64,000 nt of DNA from Rhodoblastus sp052145335. GTDB lineage: Bacteria > Pseudomonadota > Alphaproteobacteria > Rhizobiales > Beijerinckiaceae. The first letter of the stretch is position 1. Each line of letters opens with the position of its first letter. Below the pieces are notes generated by a model that saw only the letters and a program-made list of their open reading frames with translations, was not told the DNA's origin and did no database searches. This document shows, piece by piece, positions 36,512 to 45,553 of this stretch. The stretch spans positions 1-64,000 of the forward strand of contig NZ_JBKQOU010000018.1 of NCBI RefSeq assembly GCF_052145335.1, read 5' to 3'. Made by a program: the position numbers and the translations under genes.

Positions 36512-37285
36512 TCAGAAGCTAAGTTTGTCGTCGCGCCAGCGCCGCAACATAAAATGATCCAGAGCGGCCAAGGCGCCATACAGCGCCATGCCGCTTAGGC
36601 ACAGCAGGGTCACGGCGGCGAACATCAACGGAATTTTGAGTCGATAACCCGCCTCGACGATGCGGAAAGCCAGACCTTCGCCGCGTCCCGCCGACCCCGC
36701 CGCCAGTTCGGCCGCGACGGCGCCGATCAACGCCAGGCCGCCGCCGATGCGCAGGCCAGTGAAAATCTGCGGCAGAGCCGAAGGCAGGCGCAGCAGCAAC
36801 AAAATCTTGCCGCGCGAGGCCCCTTTCAGCCGGAACAATTCGATCAGCCCACGGTCGGCGGCCTTCAATCCAGCGGAGGCGTTGGAGAGAATCGGAAAAA
36901 AGGCGACCAGAAAAGCGCAGGCGAGCACCGCTCTGGACGGTTCGAGATAGATCAGCAGCAGCGGCGCGATGGCGATCAGCGGCGTCACCTGCAGGGCGAT
37001 GGCCAGCGGCAGGAAAGTCCGCTCCAGCCAGGGCGACCAGACGAACAGCAGCGCCAGGGCGAGCCCGCCGACCGCCGCCAGCGCCAGCGCCTGCAGGGCC
37101 TCGGACAAGGTCGTCCAGGTCGCGGCGACAAGCAGCGGCGCATTGGCGATCAGCGTCCCGAAAATCGCGCTCGGCGCGGGCAGTTGCGCTGGCGGAATGG
37201 CGAAATACCGCGTCGCCGCCTCCCACAAGATGAGCAGCGCGGCGAGCGCCAGCAAGGGAGCGAAACGGGCGAAAAACGCGCTCAT
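36512..37285 (-). CDS. ABC transporter permease (SsuC/ThiX type)
   Basis: Inner-membrane permease (257 aa) with about six helices. The EAA-type loop that contacts the ATPase is visible around LKAADRGLIELFRLKGASRGK. It belongs to the family importing nitrate, taurine, sulfonates or thiamine-precursor pyrimidines. Its ATG overlaps the ATPase stop as ATGA, so the two are translationally coupled. The same frame stays open upstream to 37852 but that part is antisense-like shadow within the ATPase gene. Confidence 0.92.
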   Translation of the reverse strand: MSAFFARFAPLLALAALLILWEAATRYFAIPPAQLPAPSAIFGTLIANAPLLVAATWTTLSEALQALALAAVGGLALALLFVWSPWLERTFLPLAIALQVTPLIAIAPLLLIYLEPSRAVLACAFLVAFFPILSNASAGLKAADRGLIELFRLKGASRGKILLLLRLPSALPQIFTGLRIGGGLALIGAVAAELAAGSAGRGEGLAFRIVEAGYRLKIPLMFAAVTLLCLSGMALYGALAALDHFMLRRWRDDKLSF

Positions 37286-38043
37286 GGCCCTGAACTCCGC
37301 ATCGCTTGCTCCAGGGCGTCGGCTATGGCGCCGCAATTTTCCGCAAAAGCCGGCCCACGCCGCTCGTCCGGCCCGCGTGTGGCGTTGCGCGGAAAAGGCA
37401 GCAGCGCGTCGATCCGTCCCGGCCGCGCCCGCATCACCGCGACGCGATCCGCCAGATAGGCGCTTTCGTAAACCGAATGGGTGACGAAAACGATGGTGGC
37501 GGCGCTCTCGCGGCGCAGGTCCAGCAAGGCGTCGTTCAATTGCCAGCGGGTGATCTCGTCGAGCGCCGCGAAAGGCTCGTCGAGCAGCAGCAGCGACGGG
37601 CGGTCGACCAGGGCGCGGGCGATGGAGGCGCGCATTTTCATGCCGCCGGAAAGCTCGCGCGGCAGGCTTTTCGCAGCTTCGCTCAGACCGACGCGCGCCA
37701 GCGCCTCCCTCACGAGCGGATCGGCGGCTTTCCGGCTCATGCCGGCGAGACGCAAGGGCAGATAGACATTGGCCCAGATGTCCGCCCAGGGCATGAGATT
37801 GGGCTCCTGGAAGACGAAGCCGATCTTTTTTGGCGCTAGCGCGTCCGACCACGCCAGCGCGCCTGCGTCAGGCTGCTCCAGCCCGGCGATCAGCCGCAAC
37901 AGCGTGGACTTGCCGCAACCGGAGGGCCCCAGCAGACAGAGGGTCTCGCCGGTTAAAACATCGAGATCGAGCCCGTCGAGCACCGGCGCGCCAGTCCCGA
38001 ACGACAGTCGAAGGCCGCGCAGGCCGACAAGAACCGATGTCAA
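37282..38043 (-). CDS. ABC transporter ATP-binding protein (SsuB/ThiZ type)
   Basis: Cytoplasmic ATPase (253 aa) of the adjacent importer. Walker A is GPSGCGKST, the Q-loop QEPNLMPW, the signature LSGGMKMR, Walker B LLLDEPFAALD and the switch His in VTHSVYE. Translation appears to start at a TTG that overlaps the stop of the binding-protein gene as TTGA; no better start is near. The C-terminal tail after residue 215 is longer than the core. Confidence 0.93.
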   Translation of the reverse strand: MTSVLVGLRGLRLSFGTGAPVLDGLDLDVLTGETLCLLGPSGCGKSTLLRLIAGLEQPDAGALAWSDALAPKKIGFVFQEPNLMPWADIWANVYLPLRLAGMSRKAADPLVREALARVGLSEAAKSLPRELSGGMKMRASIARALVDRPSLLLLDEPFAALDEITRWQLNDALLDLRRESAATIVFVTHSVYESAYLADRVAVMRARPGRIDALLPFPRNATRGPDERRGPAFAENCGAIADALEQAMRSSGP

Positions 38044-39047
38044 TGTTTCAGCGCAGGAACAACGCCAACGCCCTTGTTTACAAAGTTAAATTCAAAACCA
38101 CGGGAAAGATCGATGTCCGCTGGCGCGACGCCGGCCGCCGCCATGGTCCCGTAAAAGCGGTCTATGCGCCGGCGATTCATCGCGCCAATTCCAAATTTCC
38201 TGGCGTCGCCGGAATCGACAATGCCGTAAACCCTCATCTGCTCGACCGAAAAGGCCAGCTGGGCGTCGTCGATATCGGGGTTCTGGTGCCTGATCGCCGC
38301 ATTGGCGGCGCTGTTGTCGCCGTAAAGGTAGTTCTGCCAGCCGAGGATCGAGGCGTCGACGAAGCGCTGCACCAGACCGGCATTATTGTCGATCAGGTCG
38401 CGGCGGGTTTCGATGGTGGTGGCGTAGGTGTCGTAACCGTGGTCGGCGAGCAGAAAGACATTTGGCTTGAATCCGCCCTCGCGCTCGATGGCGAAGGGTT
38501 CGGAGGTGACGTAACCCTGCTGGATGGAATTCTTGTCGGCGAGGAAGGGGGCGGAGTTGAAATTATAGGACGCGACTTTTTCGCGCGAAAAGCCGAAGGT
38601 TTTTTCCAGCCACGGCCAGACCGTGGTCAAGGTGGCGAGACCGACGAAAGCCCTGGCCTTGGCCAGATCCTCGAAACGGTCCAGTCCCACGCCGGGATGC
38701 GACATAAGCACCAGCGGGTCTTTCTGCATCATCGCGGCGACGGTGACGATGGGCACGTGTTCGTGCAGGGCGGCAAACTGGCCGATCAAATTGTCGCCCA
38801 TGTAGAAATCGACCTTGCCGGCGGCAAGCAGCAGGCGGTTGTTCTTCTGCGGGCCGCCGGGCAGGATGGTCACGTCCAGCCCGTATCTCTCGTAAGTGCC
38901 GTCGGCCACAGCCTGATAAAAGCCGCCCTGCTCCGCCTCGGCCAGCCAGTTGGCGGCGATGGTGACTTTGTCGAGCCCCCGGTCGAGAGCCCGCGCCTGC
39001 AGGCACAGCAGCAGGAGGGCGCAAAGCGTCGTCGCCAGTCGGGTCAT
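38040..39047 (-). CDS. ABC transporter substrate-binding protein (NMT1/THI5-like)
   Basis: Periplasmic binding protein (335 aa) of the importer. A signal peptide (LATTLCALLLLCLQARA) precedes the mature NMT1/THI5-like domain: VTIAANWLAEAEQGGFYQAV, VTILPGGPQKNNRLLLAAG and DFYMGDNLIGQFAAL. Pyrimidine precursors of thiamine, riboflavin, nitrate and sulfonates are all known substrates in this superfamily. I see no TPP or FMN riboswitch upstream, so the substrate is open. The start MTRLATTL has GGAGG just upstream, inside an inverted repeat region. Confidence 0.9.
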   Translation of the reverse strand: MTRLATTLCALLLLCLQARALDRGLDKVTIAANWLAEAEQGGFYQAVADGTYERYGLDVTILPGGPQKNNRLLLAAGKVDFYMGDNLIGQFAALHEHVPIVTVAAMMQKDPLVLMSHPGVGLDRFEDLAKARAFVGLATLTTVWPWLEKTFGFSREKVASYNFNSAPFLADKNSIQQGYVTSEPFAIEREGGFKPNVFLLADHGYDTYATTIETRRDLIDNNAGLVQRFVDASILGWQNYLYGDNSAANAAIRHQNPDIDDAQLAFSVEQMRVYGIVDSGDARKFGIGAMNRRRIDRFYGTMAAAGVAPADIDLSRGFEFNFVNKGVGVVPALKH

Positions 39048-39056
39048 GCGGCCTCC

Positions 39057-39077
39057 GCGTTGAGATTTCCTCAACGC
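39057..39077 (-). promoter_or_regulatory. Inverted repeat immediately upstream of the ABC importer
   Basis: GCGTTGAG and CTCAACGC form a perfect 8-bp dyad with a 5-base spacer, starting 10 bases before the start codon and overlapping the ribosome-site region. It could act as an operator or as a leader hairpin that occludes the ribosome site. Confidence 0.45.
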
Positions 39078-39200
39078 AGCAAAGGCGTCGCGCAAGCCCG
39101 GGTCAAGCTGTTTCGCTTGAACCGCGGGTCGGCGTCAGCGAATTCTCGCAAGACCGAGGCCGCGAGGATGCGGCCCCAGCCTGTCGACTCGATTTACCGA

Positions 39201-39440
39201 TCAGTCGTGATAGTGGTGATAGTGGTGGTAGCGGCGATGGCCACAACCGCCCCTCAAACCGCACGAAATCTGGGGGCCGGCGGTGTAACCGACGATGCCG
39301 CCGGCTACGGCGCCCACCGGCCCGCCGACAACGGCGCCCGCTCCCGCGCCCATCGCGCTATCGACCAGCCTGCCAGCGTAAGCTTGCGACGCGATCAGCG
39401 TCAGGCCAGTGACCAGTGCGAGGAAAATGGATTTACGCAT
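39201..39440 (-). CDS. Secreted glycine-zipper protein with His/Tyr tail
   Basis: A 79-aa exported protein. The signal peptide ends near ASQAYA. The mature part is a glycine-zipper membrane-insertion segment (GAGAGAVVGGPVGAVAGGIVGY) followed by a tail of alternating His and Tyr (RRYHHYHHYHD), which could bind metal. Similar small proteins are common in Rhizobiales, and their role is not known. It lies 153 bases upstream of the ABC importer in the same direction but is probably separate. Confidence 0.8.
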   Translation of the reverse strand: MRKSIFLALVTGLTLIASQAYAGRLVDSAMGAGAGAVVGGPVGAVAGGIVGYTAGPQISCGLRGGCGHRRYHHYHHYHD

Positions 39441-39758
39441 CTCCCTACCCTTTCAAAGCGAAGCGTTCGACAAGGGCGCCGAAACTTCGCTTTCTGTCTT
39501 ACTTGCGGCGAATAACGCCCAAACATGGGCCTCGCACTCGCTCAGAAAGACGATCATCGCCTGCATCGATACTGAAACGCTTGACATATACGTCTTGTTC
39601 CAACTGCCCGTTCAATCTTGAACGGAACAAGTTACTTGGTCTGAGCGACGAACAGCACCATCCAGACTTGGCGACGGATCGGATTTCCCGGAGCGTCGGC
39701 GCCGCAACCGACAGCGAACCGCCTTGCCGAGGCGAGGCGCCAAGGTTATGGATTCTCC
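39441..39758. other. Divergent region before recG
   Basis: 318 bases between the glycine-zipper gene (minus) and recG (plus). It must hold promoters for both. I see no clear motif, repeat or gene in it. Confidence 0.45.
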
Positions 39759-41852
39759 ATGCGGCCCTCGCTTCTCGATCCCCTCTTCGCCGAAGCCAGC
39801 GCCCTGCCCGGCGTCGGCCCCAAAACGGGCAAATTGTTCGACCGGCTGCTCGGCGAATCCGGCCAGCCGGCCCGGGTCGTCGATGTCCTGCTGCATCTGC
39901 CGGTTTCCGCCATCGACCGCCGCAATCGCCCGAAAATCGCCCAGGCGCCCATCGGCGCCGTCTCGACCTTGCAAGTCCGCGTCACCGAACATCGCCCGCC
40001 TCGCGGCAAGGGCCCCTATCGCGTGCTGACGGAGGACGAGACCGGCGACCTGACCTTGGTGTTTTTCCGCGCCAATTCCGGCTGGATCGAAAAGCTCCTG
40101 CCGATCGGCGAGACGCGCTGGGTCTCGGGTCTGGTCGAGATTTTCGATTTTTACCGCCAGATGGTCCATCCCGACCGCGTTGTCGACGAGGCCGGGCTCA
40201 AAGCCCTGCCGCCGGTCGAGCCGGTCTATGGCCTCACCGAGGGCCTGTTCCAGCGCGTCGCGGCAAAAGCGGCGGCAGCGGCGCTCGACCGCCTGCCGGT
40301 CTTGCCGGAATGGCTTGAGGACCAGACGCTGCGCCTTGGCGGCTGGGACACATTCGCCGCTAGCCTCGCCAAGATCCACCATCCACAGCAGCCGCAGGAC
40401 CTCGCGCCGGAAGGACAATTCTGGGCGCGACTGGCCTATGACGAGTTCCTGTCGCATCAACTCGCCCTGCGGCTGGTGCGCGCCAAGATGCAGACGCTTG
40501 GCGGTCGCGCGCAAAAAGGCGACGGCGTCTTGGCGGCGAAGATCCTGTCCGCCTTGCCTTTCGCTCTGACCGGCGACCAAAAAGGCGCGCTGGCCGAGAT
40601 TTCCGCCGATCTCGCCAGCGACAGGCGGATGCTCAGGCTGTTGCAAGGCGATGTCGGCTCCGGCAAGACCATTGTCGCGCTGCTCGCCATGGCGCAGGTG
40701 GTCGAAAGCGGCCGTCAGGCGGCTCTGATGGCGCCGACGGAAATTTTGGCTCGCCAGCATTTCGCCACCATAAAGCCGCTCGCCGATTCAGCCGGCCTGA
40801 TCATCGCGCTGATCACCGGACGCGACAGGGCGACCGAGCGCCGCGCCACGCTGGAGGGTCTCGCCAGCGGCGCCATCCAGATCGCCATCGGCACCCATGC
40901 CCTGGTGCAGGACGACGTCGCCTTCGCCGGTCTCGGGCTGGCGGTGATCGACGAGCAGCACCGTTTCGGCGTGCAGCAACGCGTGACGCTGGCCGACAAG
41001 GGCGCAGCCGTCGATGTTCTGGCCATGACCGCGACGCCGATCCCGCGCACGCTGGCCCTGGCCTTTTTCGGCGACATGGAAGTCTCCTCCTTGCGCGAAA
41101 AACCGCCGGGGCGGCAGTCCATCGACACCCGTGCGATCAATGTCGAGCGCATCGATGAGGTGATTTCGGGCCTTTCCCGCGCCATTCAGGCGGGCGCGCG
41201 GGTTTATTGGGTCTGCCCTCTGGTCGAGGGCAGCGAGGACAGCGACCTCGCCGCCGCGCAGGATCGCGCCAACGATCTGCGCCAGTTTTTCGGCGACAAG
41301 GTCGGCCTCGTCCACGGCCAGATGAAGGGCCGCGACAAGGACGCCGCCATGGCGGCTTTCGCCGAAGGAGAGACCAAAATCCTGGTCGCCACCACGGTGA
41401 TCGAGGTCGGCGTCAATGTGCCGGAGGCGACGGTCATGGTGATCGAGCACGCCGAGCGTTTCGGCCTGTCGCAATTGCATCAGTTGCGCGGCCGGGTTGG
41501 GCGCGGCTCGGCGAAATCCTCCTGCATCCTGCTCTATTGCGCGCCGCTGGGCGAGACGGCCAAGGCGCGTCTGGAAATTTTGCGCGAGACAGAGGATGGG
41601 TTTCGCATCGCGGAAGAGGATTTGCGCCTGCGCGGCGAAGGCGAGGTTCTGGGCGCCCGCCAGTCCGGCGCGCCCGGCTTCAAGATCGCCCGGCTGGACC
41701 TTCACGCGGCGCTGTTGCGCATGGCGCGCGACGACGCGGAACGCGCGCTCGAGCAGGACCCCGAATTGACCGGCGAGCGCGGGAAAAACTTGCGGCTGCT
41801 GCTTTATTTATTCGAGCGCGATTCCGCCCTCCGGCTTTTGCGCGCGGGTTAA
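39759..41852 (+). CDS. recG: ATP-dependent DNA helicase RecG
   Basis: Branch-migrating helicase (697 aa) that regresses stalled forks and resolves Holliday junctions. The N-terminal wedge/OB domain is followed by the helicase core: Walker A LLQGDVGSGKTIVALL near residue 299, the DEQHRFG box near 398, TATPIPRTLA and the C-terminal QLHQLRGRVGRG motif. It is divergent from the glycine-zipper gene. In related genomes recG usually stands next to sdhE-mfd; here a 5-kb block intervenes. Confidence 0.97.
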   Translation: MRPSLLDPLFAEASALPGVGPKTGKLFDRLLGESGQPARVVDVLLHLPVSAIDRRNRPKIAQAPIGAVSTLQVRVTEHRPPRGKGPYRVLTEDETGDLTLVFFRANSGWIEKLLPIGETRWVSGLVEIFDFYRQMVHPDRVVDEAGLKALPPVEPVYGLTEGLFQRVAAKAAAAALDRLPVLPEWLEDQTLRLGGWDTFAASLAKIHHPQQPQDLAPEGQFWARLAYDEFLSHQLALRLVRAKMQTLGGRAQKGDGVLAAKILSALPFALTGDQKGALAEISADLASDRRMLRLLQGDVGSGKTIVALLAMAQVVESGRQAALMAPTEILARQHFATIKPLADSAGLIIALITGRDRATERRATLEGLASGAIQIAIGTHALVQDDVAFAGLGLAVIDEQHRFGVQQRVTLADKGAAVDVLAMTATPIPRTLALAFFGDMEVSSLREKPPGRQSIDTRAINVERIDEVISGLSRAIQAGARVYWVCPLVEGSEDSDLAAAQDRANDLRQFFGDKVGLVHGQMKGRDKDAAMAAFAEGETKILVATTVIEVGVNVPEATVMVIEHAERFGLSQLHQLRGRVGRGSAKSSCILLYCAPLGETAKARLEILRETEDGFRIAEEDLRLRGEGEVLGARQSGAPGFKIARLDLHAALLRMARDDAERALEQDPELTGERGKNLRLLLYLFERDSALRLLRAG

Positions 41853-41924
41853 GAGTTCTTGACCAAGGCTGGTCTTTGGCAAAGGATGGTGCGTCCCTCG
41901 CGAGTGTTATTCTGTGAGCCGCCC

Positions 41925-42278
41925 ATGCGTCGCATATTTCCTGCCGAGGCTCTGGCTCTGACGCTGCTAGTAGCCGGATGCAACGCCAATCGTGCGCCGC
42001 CCGTCGTCGAACTGGCGCCGCTCACCACGCCAGCCTATGTTCGGGTGACGCCGGCGGAATCGCATCTGCCGCAAAGCGGCGGCTGCGCCGGCGACATCGC
42101 CCAGTTCCGCGCCGTTCAGGACAATGATCTCGCCACGGGCCATATCGAAAAGGGCGTCTACGGCCAGATCCAGGGCGAGTTGGCCGAAGCGGACCAAGCC
42201 TGCGGCCAGGGCGACACGCTCCGCGCGAAAGGACTTTTGCGCGCGACCAAGACCCGGCACGGCTATCCGGAAGGATAG
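41925..42278 (+). CDS. Small lipoprotein of unknown function
   Basis: A 117-aa protein with a lipoprotein signal: basic start, hydrophobic core and lipobox LLVAGC. Two further Cys in the mature part (SGGCAGDIAQF and ADQACGQGD) could form a disulfide. The segment QFRAVQDNDLATGHIEKGVYGQI looks helical. I recognise no characterised family. It overlaps the 3' end of the convergent NUDIX gene by 16 bases. Confidence 0.75.
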   Translation: MRRIFPAEALALTLLVAGCNANRAPPVVELAPLTTPAYVRVTPAESHLPQSGGCAGDIAQFRAVQDNDLATGHIEKGVYGQIQGELAEADQACGQGDTLRAKGLLRATKTRHGYPEG

Positions 42279-43000
42279 GAGGCTTCACTCGCCGCGAATG
42301 CGTCGCGCAAGAACACTTGGATGAAATCCGGCATCCGCACGGCGTCCAGATCCTCCACGCCGCGCACGGCGTGCAGGCGCGCGAGTTCCGCCTCCGGATC
42401 GGCGGCGATGAATTTCGCCGCCCGCGCGCAGGCCTGTTGCGCCGAAAGGTCCAGAAACCTTTGCTGCATGCAGGCGATCTTCTGCCCGGCGACGACGATG
42501 CGCCAACCGGGCGACGCCGCCGCCTCCTCCGGGGTGAAACCGGTCTCCTCCAACAATTCACGCGCCACGCTGGCGGCGAGATCGACCTTGTCGCCGCGAA
42601 TATCGCTGGGGTCCGGCGTGCCGGCGGCGAAATAGATTTTGCCTGCGGTGGCCGTATGGCTACCCATTTCGCCGAGCAGCCAACCGCCGTCGCGCGAACG
42701 CAGCGCGGCCATGGAAAAGCAATTGTAGACCTCGCCATCGGGAAAACCGAAGTCGCGCCAGGCGAGGAAATTGCGGAAATCGGTTTCGAAAAAATCGCCA
42801 CGAAACACCGCCCCTTCCGCAGTGTTCAAAAATTCGCCGTCGCGCAGCAGCAGCACCCTGCCGTCGAAAAGCTTCGGCTTTTCCGCTTGGCATTTGCGCC
42901 AATGGGCGTCGATCCGCGCCGCCTCGTCGCGCGCGAAATCCCACGGACCGGGGCGGTAGCCGGTCTCCAGACGGGCGACGCTGAAAATTCCGTTTCGCAT
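42263..43000 (-). CDS. NUDIX hydrolase family protein
   Basis: A 245-aa protein with a central NUDIX domain. The Nudix box is partial: RELLEETGF keeps the catalytic RE and EE residues, but the upstream Gly and first Glu are replaced (Asp and Val). The substrate is unknown; these enzymes cleave nucleoside diphosphate linkages. The start at 43000 (MRNGIFSVARL) seems best; an in-frame ATG at 43045 would add 15 residues. It is divergent from the antiporter gene. Confidence 0.82.
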   Translation of the reverse strand: MRNGIFSVARLETGYRPGPWDFARDEAARIDAHWRKCQAEKPKLFDGRVLLLRDGEFLNTAEGAVFRGDFFETDFRNFLAWRDFGFPDGEVYNCFSMAALRSRDGGWLLGEMGSHTATAGKIYFAAGTPDPSDIRGDKVDLAASVARELLEETGFTPEEAAASPGWRIVVAGQKIACMQQRFLDLSAQQACARAAKFIAADPEAELARLHAVRGVEDLDAVRMPDFIQVFLRDAFAASEASYPSG

Positions 43001-43078
43001 GAACCGCGCCCCATGGCCCGATGCTTGCCTGATAATTTGGCGCATCGCGCGAATCCGTTATCCTGTTTCGAGTGGAGA

Positions 43079-44851
43079 ATGCAATTGGCCGGCCATTTCG
43101 ATCTGGAGCCTTACAAGACGCCATTGCTGTTTCTCGGCGTGGCCGGCGTCGTCGTACCCCTGTTTCGCCGCCTGCGCATCTCCCCGGTGCTCGGCTTCCT
43201 GCTCGCGGGCATGGCGATCGGCCCCTATGGGTTCGGCCGCCTCAACAAGATGCTGTCGCTCGACCTGCCTTTCATCGCCGGCGGCGAAAGCATAGCGGCC
43301 GTCGCCGCATTCGGCGTGGTCTTCCTGATGTTCAACATCGGGCTCGAATTGTCGCTGGAGCGCCTGCATCTGCTGCGGCGCTTCGTGTTCGGGCTCGGCT
43401 CCTTGCAAGTGGCGGTCTGCGGCGTGGCCCTGTTCGCCGCCGCTCGCGCGTTCGGCCTTTCGCAGCCGACATCGGTGGTGCTGGGCGCGGCCCTGGCCTT
43501 GTCCTCGACCGCCATCACCGTGCCGGTGCTCGCGGAAAGGCGACGGCTCAACACCCTGTCGGGCCGCGCGATATTCTCGGTTCTGCTGTTTCAGGATCTG
43601 ATCGTCGCGCCGATCCTGTTCGTCACCGCGCAATTTGGCGGTGCGGCGGAGGCCGGGACCAGCCTGTTCTGGACCTTCGCCCCGGCCCTGATCGGCGTGG
43701 CGCTGATCGTCGGCGCCGGGCGGCTGGCGCTGCGTCCCTTGTTCCAACTGGTCGCAGCGGCGCGCTCGACCGAACTGTTCATGGCCGCCTGCCTGCTGGT
43801 GGTGATCGGCGCGGCGGTGACGGCGGCCTACGCCGGCCTCTCGATGGCGCTCGGCGCCTTCATCGCCGGGCTGCTACTGGCGGAAACCGAATTCCGCCGC
43901 GCTGTCGAGCTGGCGATCGACCCGTTCAAGGGCCTGCTGCTCGGGCTGTTTTTCGTCTCGGTCGGCGCCGGGCTCGACCCGTTGGAGGTGATCGCCCATC
44001 CCACAGTGACGCTCGGAATAGCCTTCGGCATCATCGCCATCAAGACGCCGCTGATTACCGCCCTGGCGCGACTTTTCGGGCCCAAGCTCCGCGAGTCCCG
44101 CAAGATCGGGCTGATGCTCGGGCCGGGCGGCGAATTCGCCTTCCTCATCGTCACCGCGGCCCAATCCGCAGGTCTGGTTTCGACAGAACTGGGGGGACAG
44201 GTGATGATCGGCGTCACCCTGTCGATGGCGCTGATCCCGCTGATCGCCATCGTCGCCACGCGCCCCGGCAAAGCCGAAAAACTCCCGGCGGGGCCGGCGC
44301 CGGACGAACTGGCGCCCGCCTCGCGCGTCATCATCGTCGGCTATGGGCGGGTTGGGCAGATCGTCGGCGCGCTGATGCGGGTGCACAACGTCGACTATAT
44401 CTGTGTCGATGGCGACGCGCGCATCGCCGCCCAGGCGCGCGGCCGCGGCGAGCCGGTCTATTGGGGCGACGCGACGCGGCGTGATTTTCTCGACCGTTGC
44501 GGACTGGCGCAAGCGCGCGCGCTGGTGGTCACCATGCATACGCCGAGCGCGGTGGACGCCGTGGTGCGGCAGGCGCGCGAGGCGCGCGACGACCTGACCA
44601 TCGTCGCCCGCGCCCGCGACGCGGCCCACGCCCGCGCCCTCTACAAGCTCGGCGCCACCGACGCCGTGCCGGAGACGATGGAGGCCAGCCTGCAATTGTC
44701 GGAAGCAGCGTTGGTCGATATTGGCGTGCCGATGGGCCTCGTCATCGCCTCGATCCACGAGCAGCGTGACCTCTATCGCAAGGCGCTGGTGGCGGAAGAA
44801 AGCGAGGCCCCGCCGGCGCGGCCGTTCATCGGGCGGAGAAAAAAACGATGA
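43079..44851 (+). CDS. CPA2 cation:proton antiporter with RCK/TrkA-N domain (KefB/YbaL type)
   Basis: Inner-membrane transporter (590 aa). About 12 hydrophobic helices occupy residues 1-400, including FLMFNIGLELSLERLHLLRR and the core motif GLLLAETEFRRAVE, followed by a regulatory nucleotide-binding domain from about residue 415 (RVIIVGYGRVGQIVGALM). It probably moves K+ or Na+ against protons under the control of a nucleotide or thiol ligand. A GGAG site lies just upstream of the ATG. There is no KefF/KefG-like partner beside it. Confidence 0.93.
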   Translation: MQLAGHFDLEPYKTPLLFLGVAGVVVPLFRRLRISPVLGFLLAGMAIGPYGFGRLNKMLSLDLPFIAGGESIAAVAAFGVVFLMFNIGLELSLERLHLLRRFVFGLGSLQVAVCGVALFAAARAFGLSQPTSVVLGAALALSSTAITVPVLAERRRLNTLSGRAIFSVLLFQDLIVAPILFVTAQFGGAAEAGTSLFWTFAPALIGVALIVGAGRLALRPLFQLVAAARSTELFMAACLLVVIGAAVTAAYAGLSMALGAFIAGLLLAETEFRRAVELAIDPFKGLLLGLFFVSVGAGLDPLEVIAHPTVTLGIAFGIIAIKTPLITALARLFGPKLRESRKIGLMLGPGGEFAFLIVTAAQSAGLVSTELGGQVMIGVTLSMALIPLIAIVATRPGKAEKLPAGPAPDELAPASRVIIVGYGRVGQIVGALMRVHNVDYICVDGDARIAAQARGRGEPVYWGDATRRDFLDRCGLAQARALVVTMHTPSAVDAVVRQAREARDDLTIVARARDAAHARALYKLGATDAVPETMEASLQLSEAALVDIGVPMGLVIASIHEQRDLYRKALVAEESEAPPARPFIGRRKKR

Positions 44852-44871
44852 AACAGCCTCGTTGGCGCGCT

Positions 44872-45222
44872 CTAGCTCGACGGCGGGGCCGCCGGACGCG
44901 GCGGCTTGACGAGGCCGACGTCCACCAGAATCTCGTCGCCTTCGACGCGCACGGGATAGGGATGCAGCACGTTGCGGACGATGTGCGTGACGCATTTGCC
45001 GCTGGCGCCGTCAAAGCCCCACTGGTGGTGCGGACAAACGACGATCTGACCGTCGAAGGTCGCGTCGGTCAGCGGCACATCGGCGTGCGGGCAGCGCCCG
45101 CGATAGGCTTTGAGCTCGCTGCCCTTCGGCCAGACCAGCATCACGCTCTTCTTGCCGGCTTGAAAAAGGCCCATGCCGCCTTCTTCCATGGCGCTTGTGT
45201 TACAGATGAAGGTGAAAGCCAT
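44872..45222 (-). CDS. Rieske 2Fe-2S ferredoxin (toluene-monooxygenase C-like)
   Basis: Soluble Rieske ferredoxin (116 aa). The ligand motifs are CPHADVPL and CPHHQWGF, giving two Cys and two His. The beginning MAFTFICNTSAMEEGGMGLF and the spacing resemble the T4moC-type ferredoxins that feed di-iron monooxygenases. No oxygenase or reductase gene is near, so its partner is unknown. It converges with the antiporter gene. Confidence 0.88.
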   Translation of the reverse strand: MAFTFICNTSAMEEGGMGLFQAGKKSVMLVWPKGSELKAYRGRCPHADVPLTDATFDGQIVVCPHHQWGFDGASGKCVTHIVRNVLHPYPVRVEGDEILVDVGLVKPPRPAAPPSS

Positions 45223-45346
45223 CGGTGTCGCCCCTTGAAAAGGAATGCCTCACCGAAAACAGGCAAATTGCGGGCCAGCGAAAAGCCTCCCGAAAAGCGC
45301 GGCCGGAATGAGCGCGCGGCGGCCGACGTGCGATTATAGAAGCGGC

Positions 45347-45553
45347 TTACTTCGAGTGGGTGGAAAGCCAGGCCTCAGCCTCTTCCAGCGAAAAGGAATA
45401 CTCATGTTCGGCGACGCCCGAACGCTGCCTTGCGCGCTCTGCGACATCCATGATGTAGAAACGGCCGTGGCTCGTGCCGTGTCCCGCCTTCTCCAGATGA
45501 AAGCCCTTGCGCTCGGCCAGTTTGCCGACACGCTTCTCGTCCGCGTTGCTCAC
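45347..45553 (-). CDS. Hypothetical small charged protein
   Basis: A 68-aa product starting at GTG (VSNADEKRVGKLAE) with AGGAG 7 bases upstream, which is the main reason to call it. It has a charged N-terminus, GRFYIMDVAERARQR, and an acidic C-terminal helix ending WLSTHSK. There is no membrane helix or signal. No family recognised. Confidence 0.6.
   Translation of the reverse strand: MSNADEKRVGKLAERKGFHLEKAGHGTSHGRFYIMDVAERARQRSGVAEHEYSFSLEEAEAWLSTHSK

Noticed and set aside
39048..39200. Possible TPP or FMN riboswitch upstream of the NMT1/THI5-like importer
   Set aside because: No CUGAGA-type THI-box or RFN conserved elements are present; only simple inverted repeats are seen.
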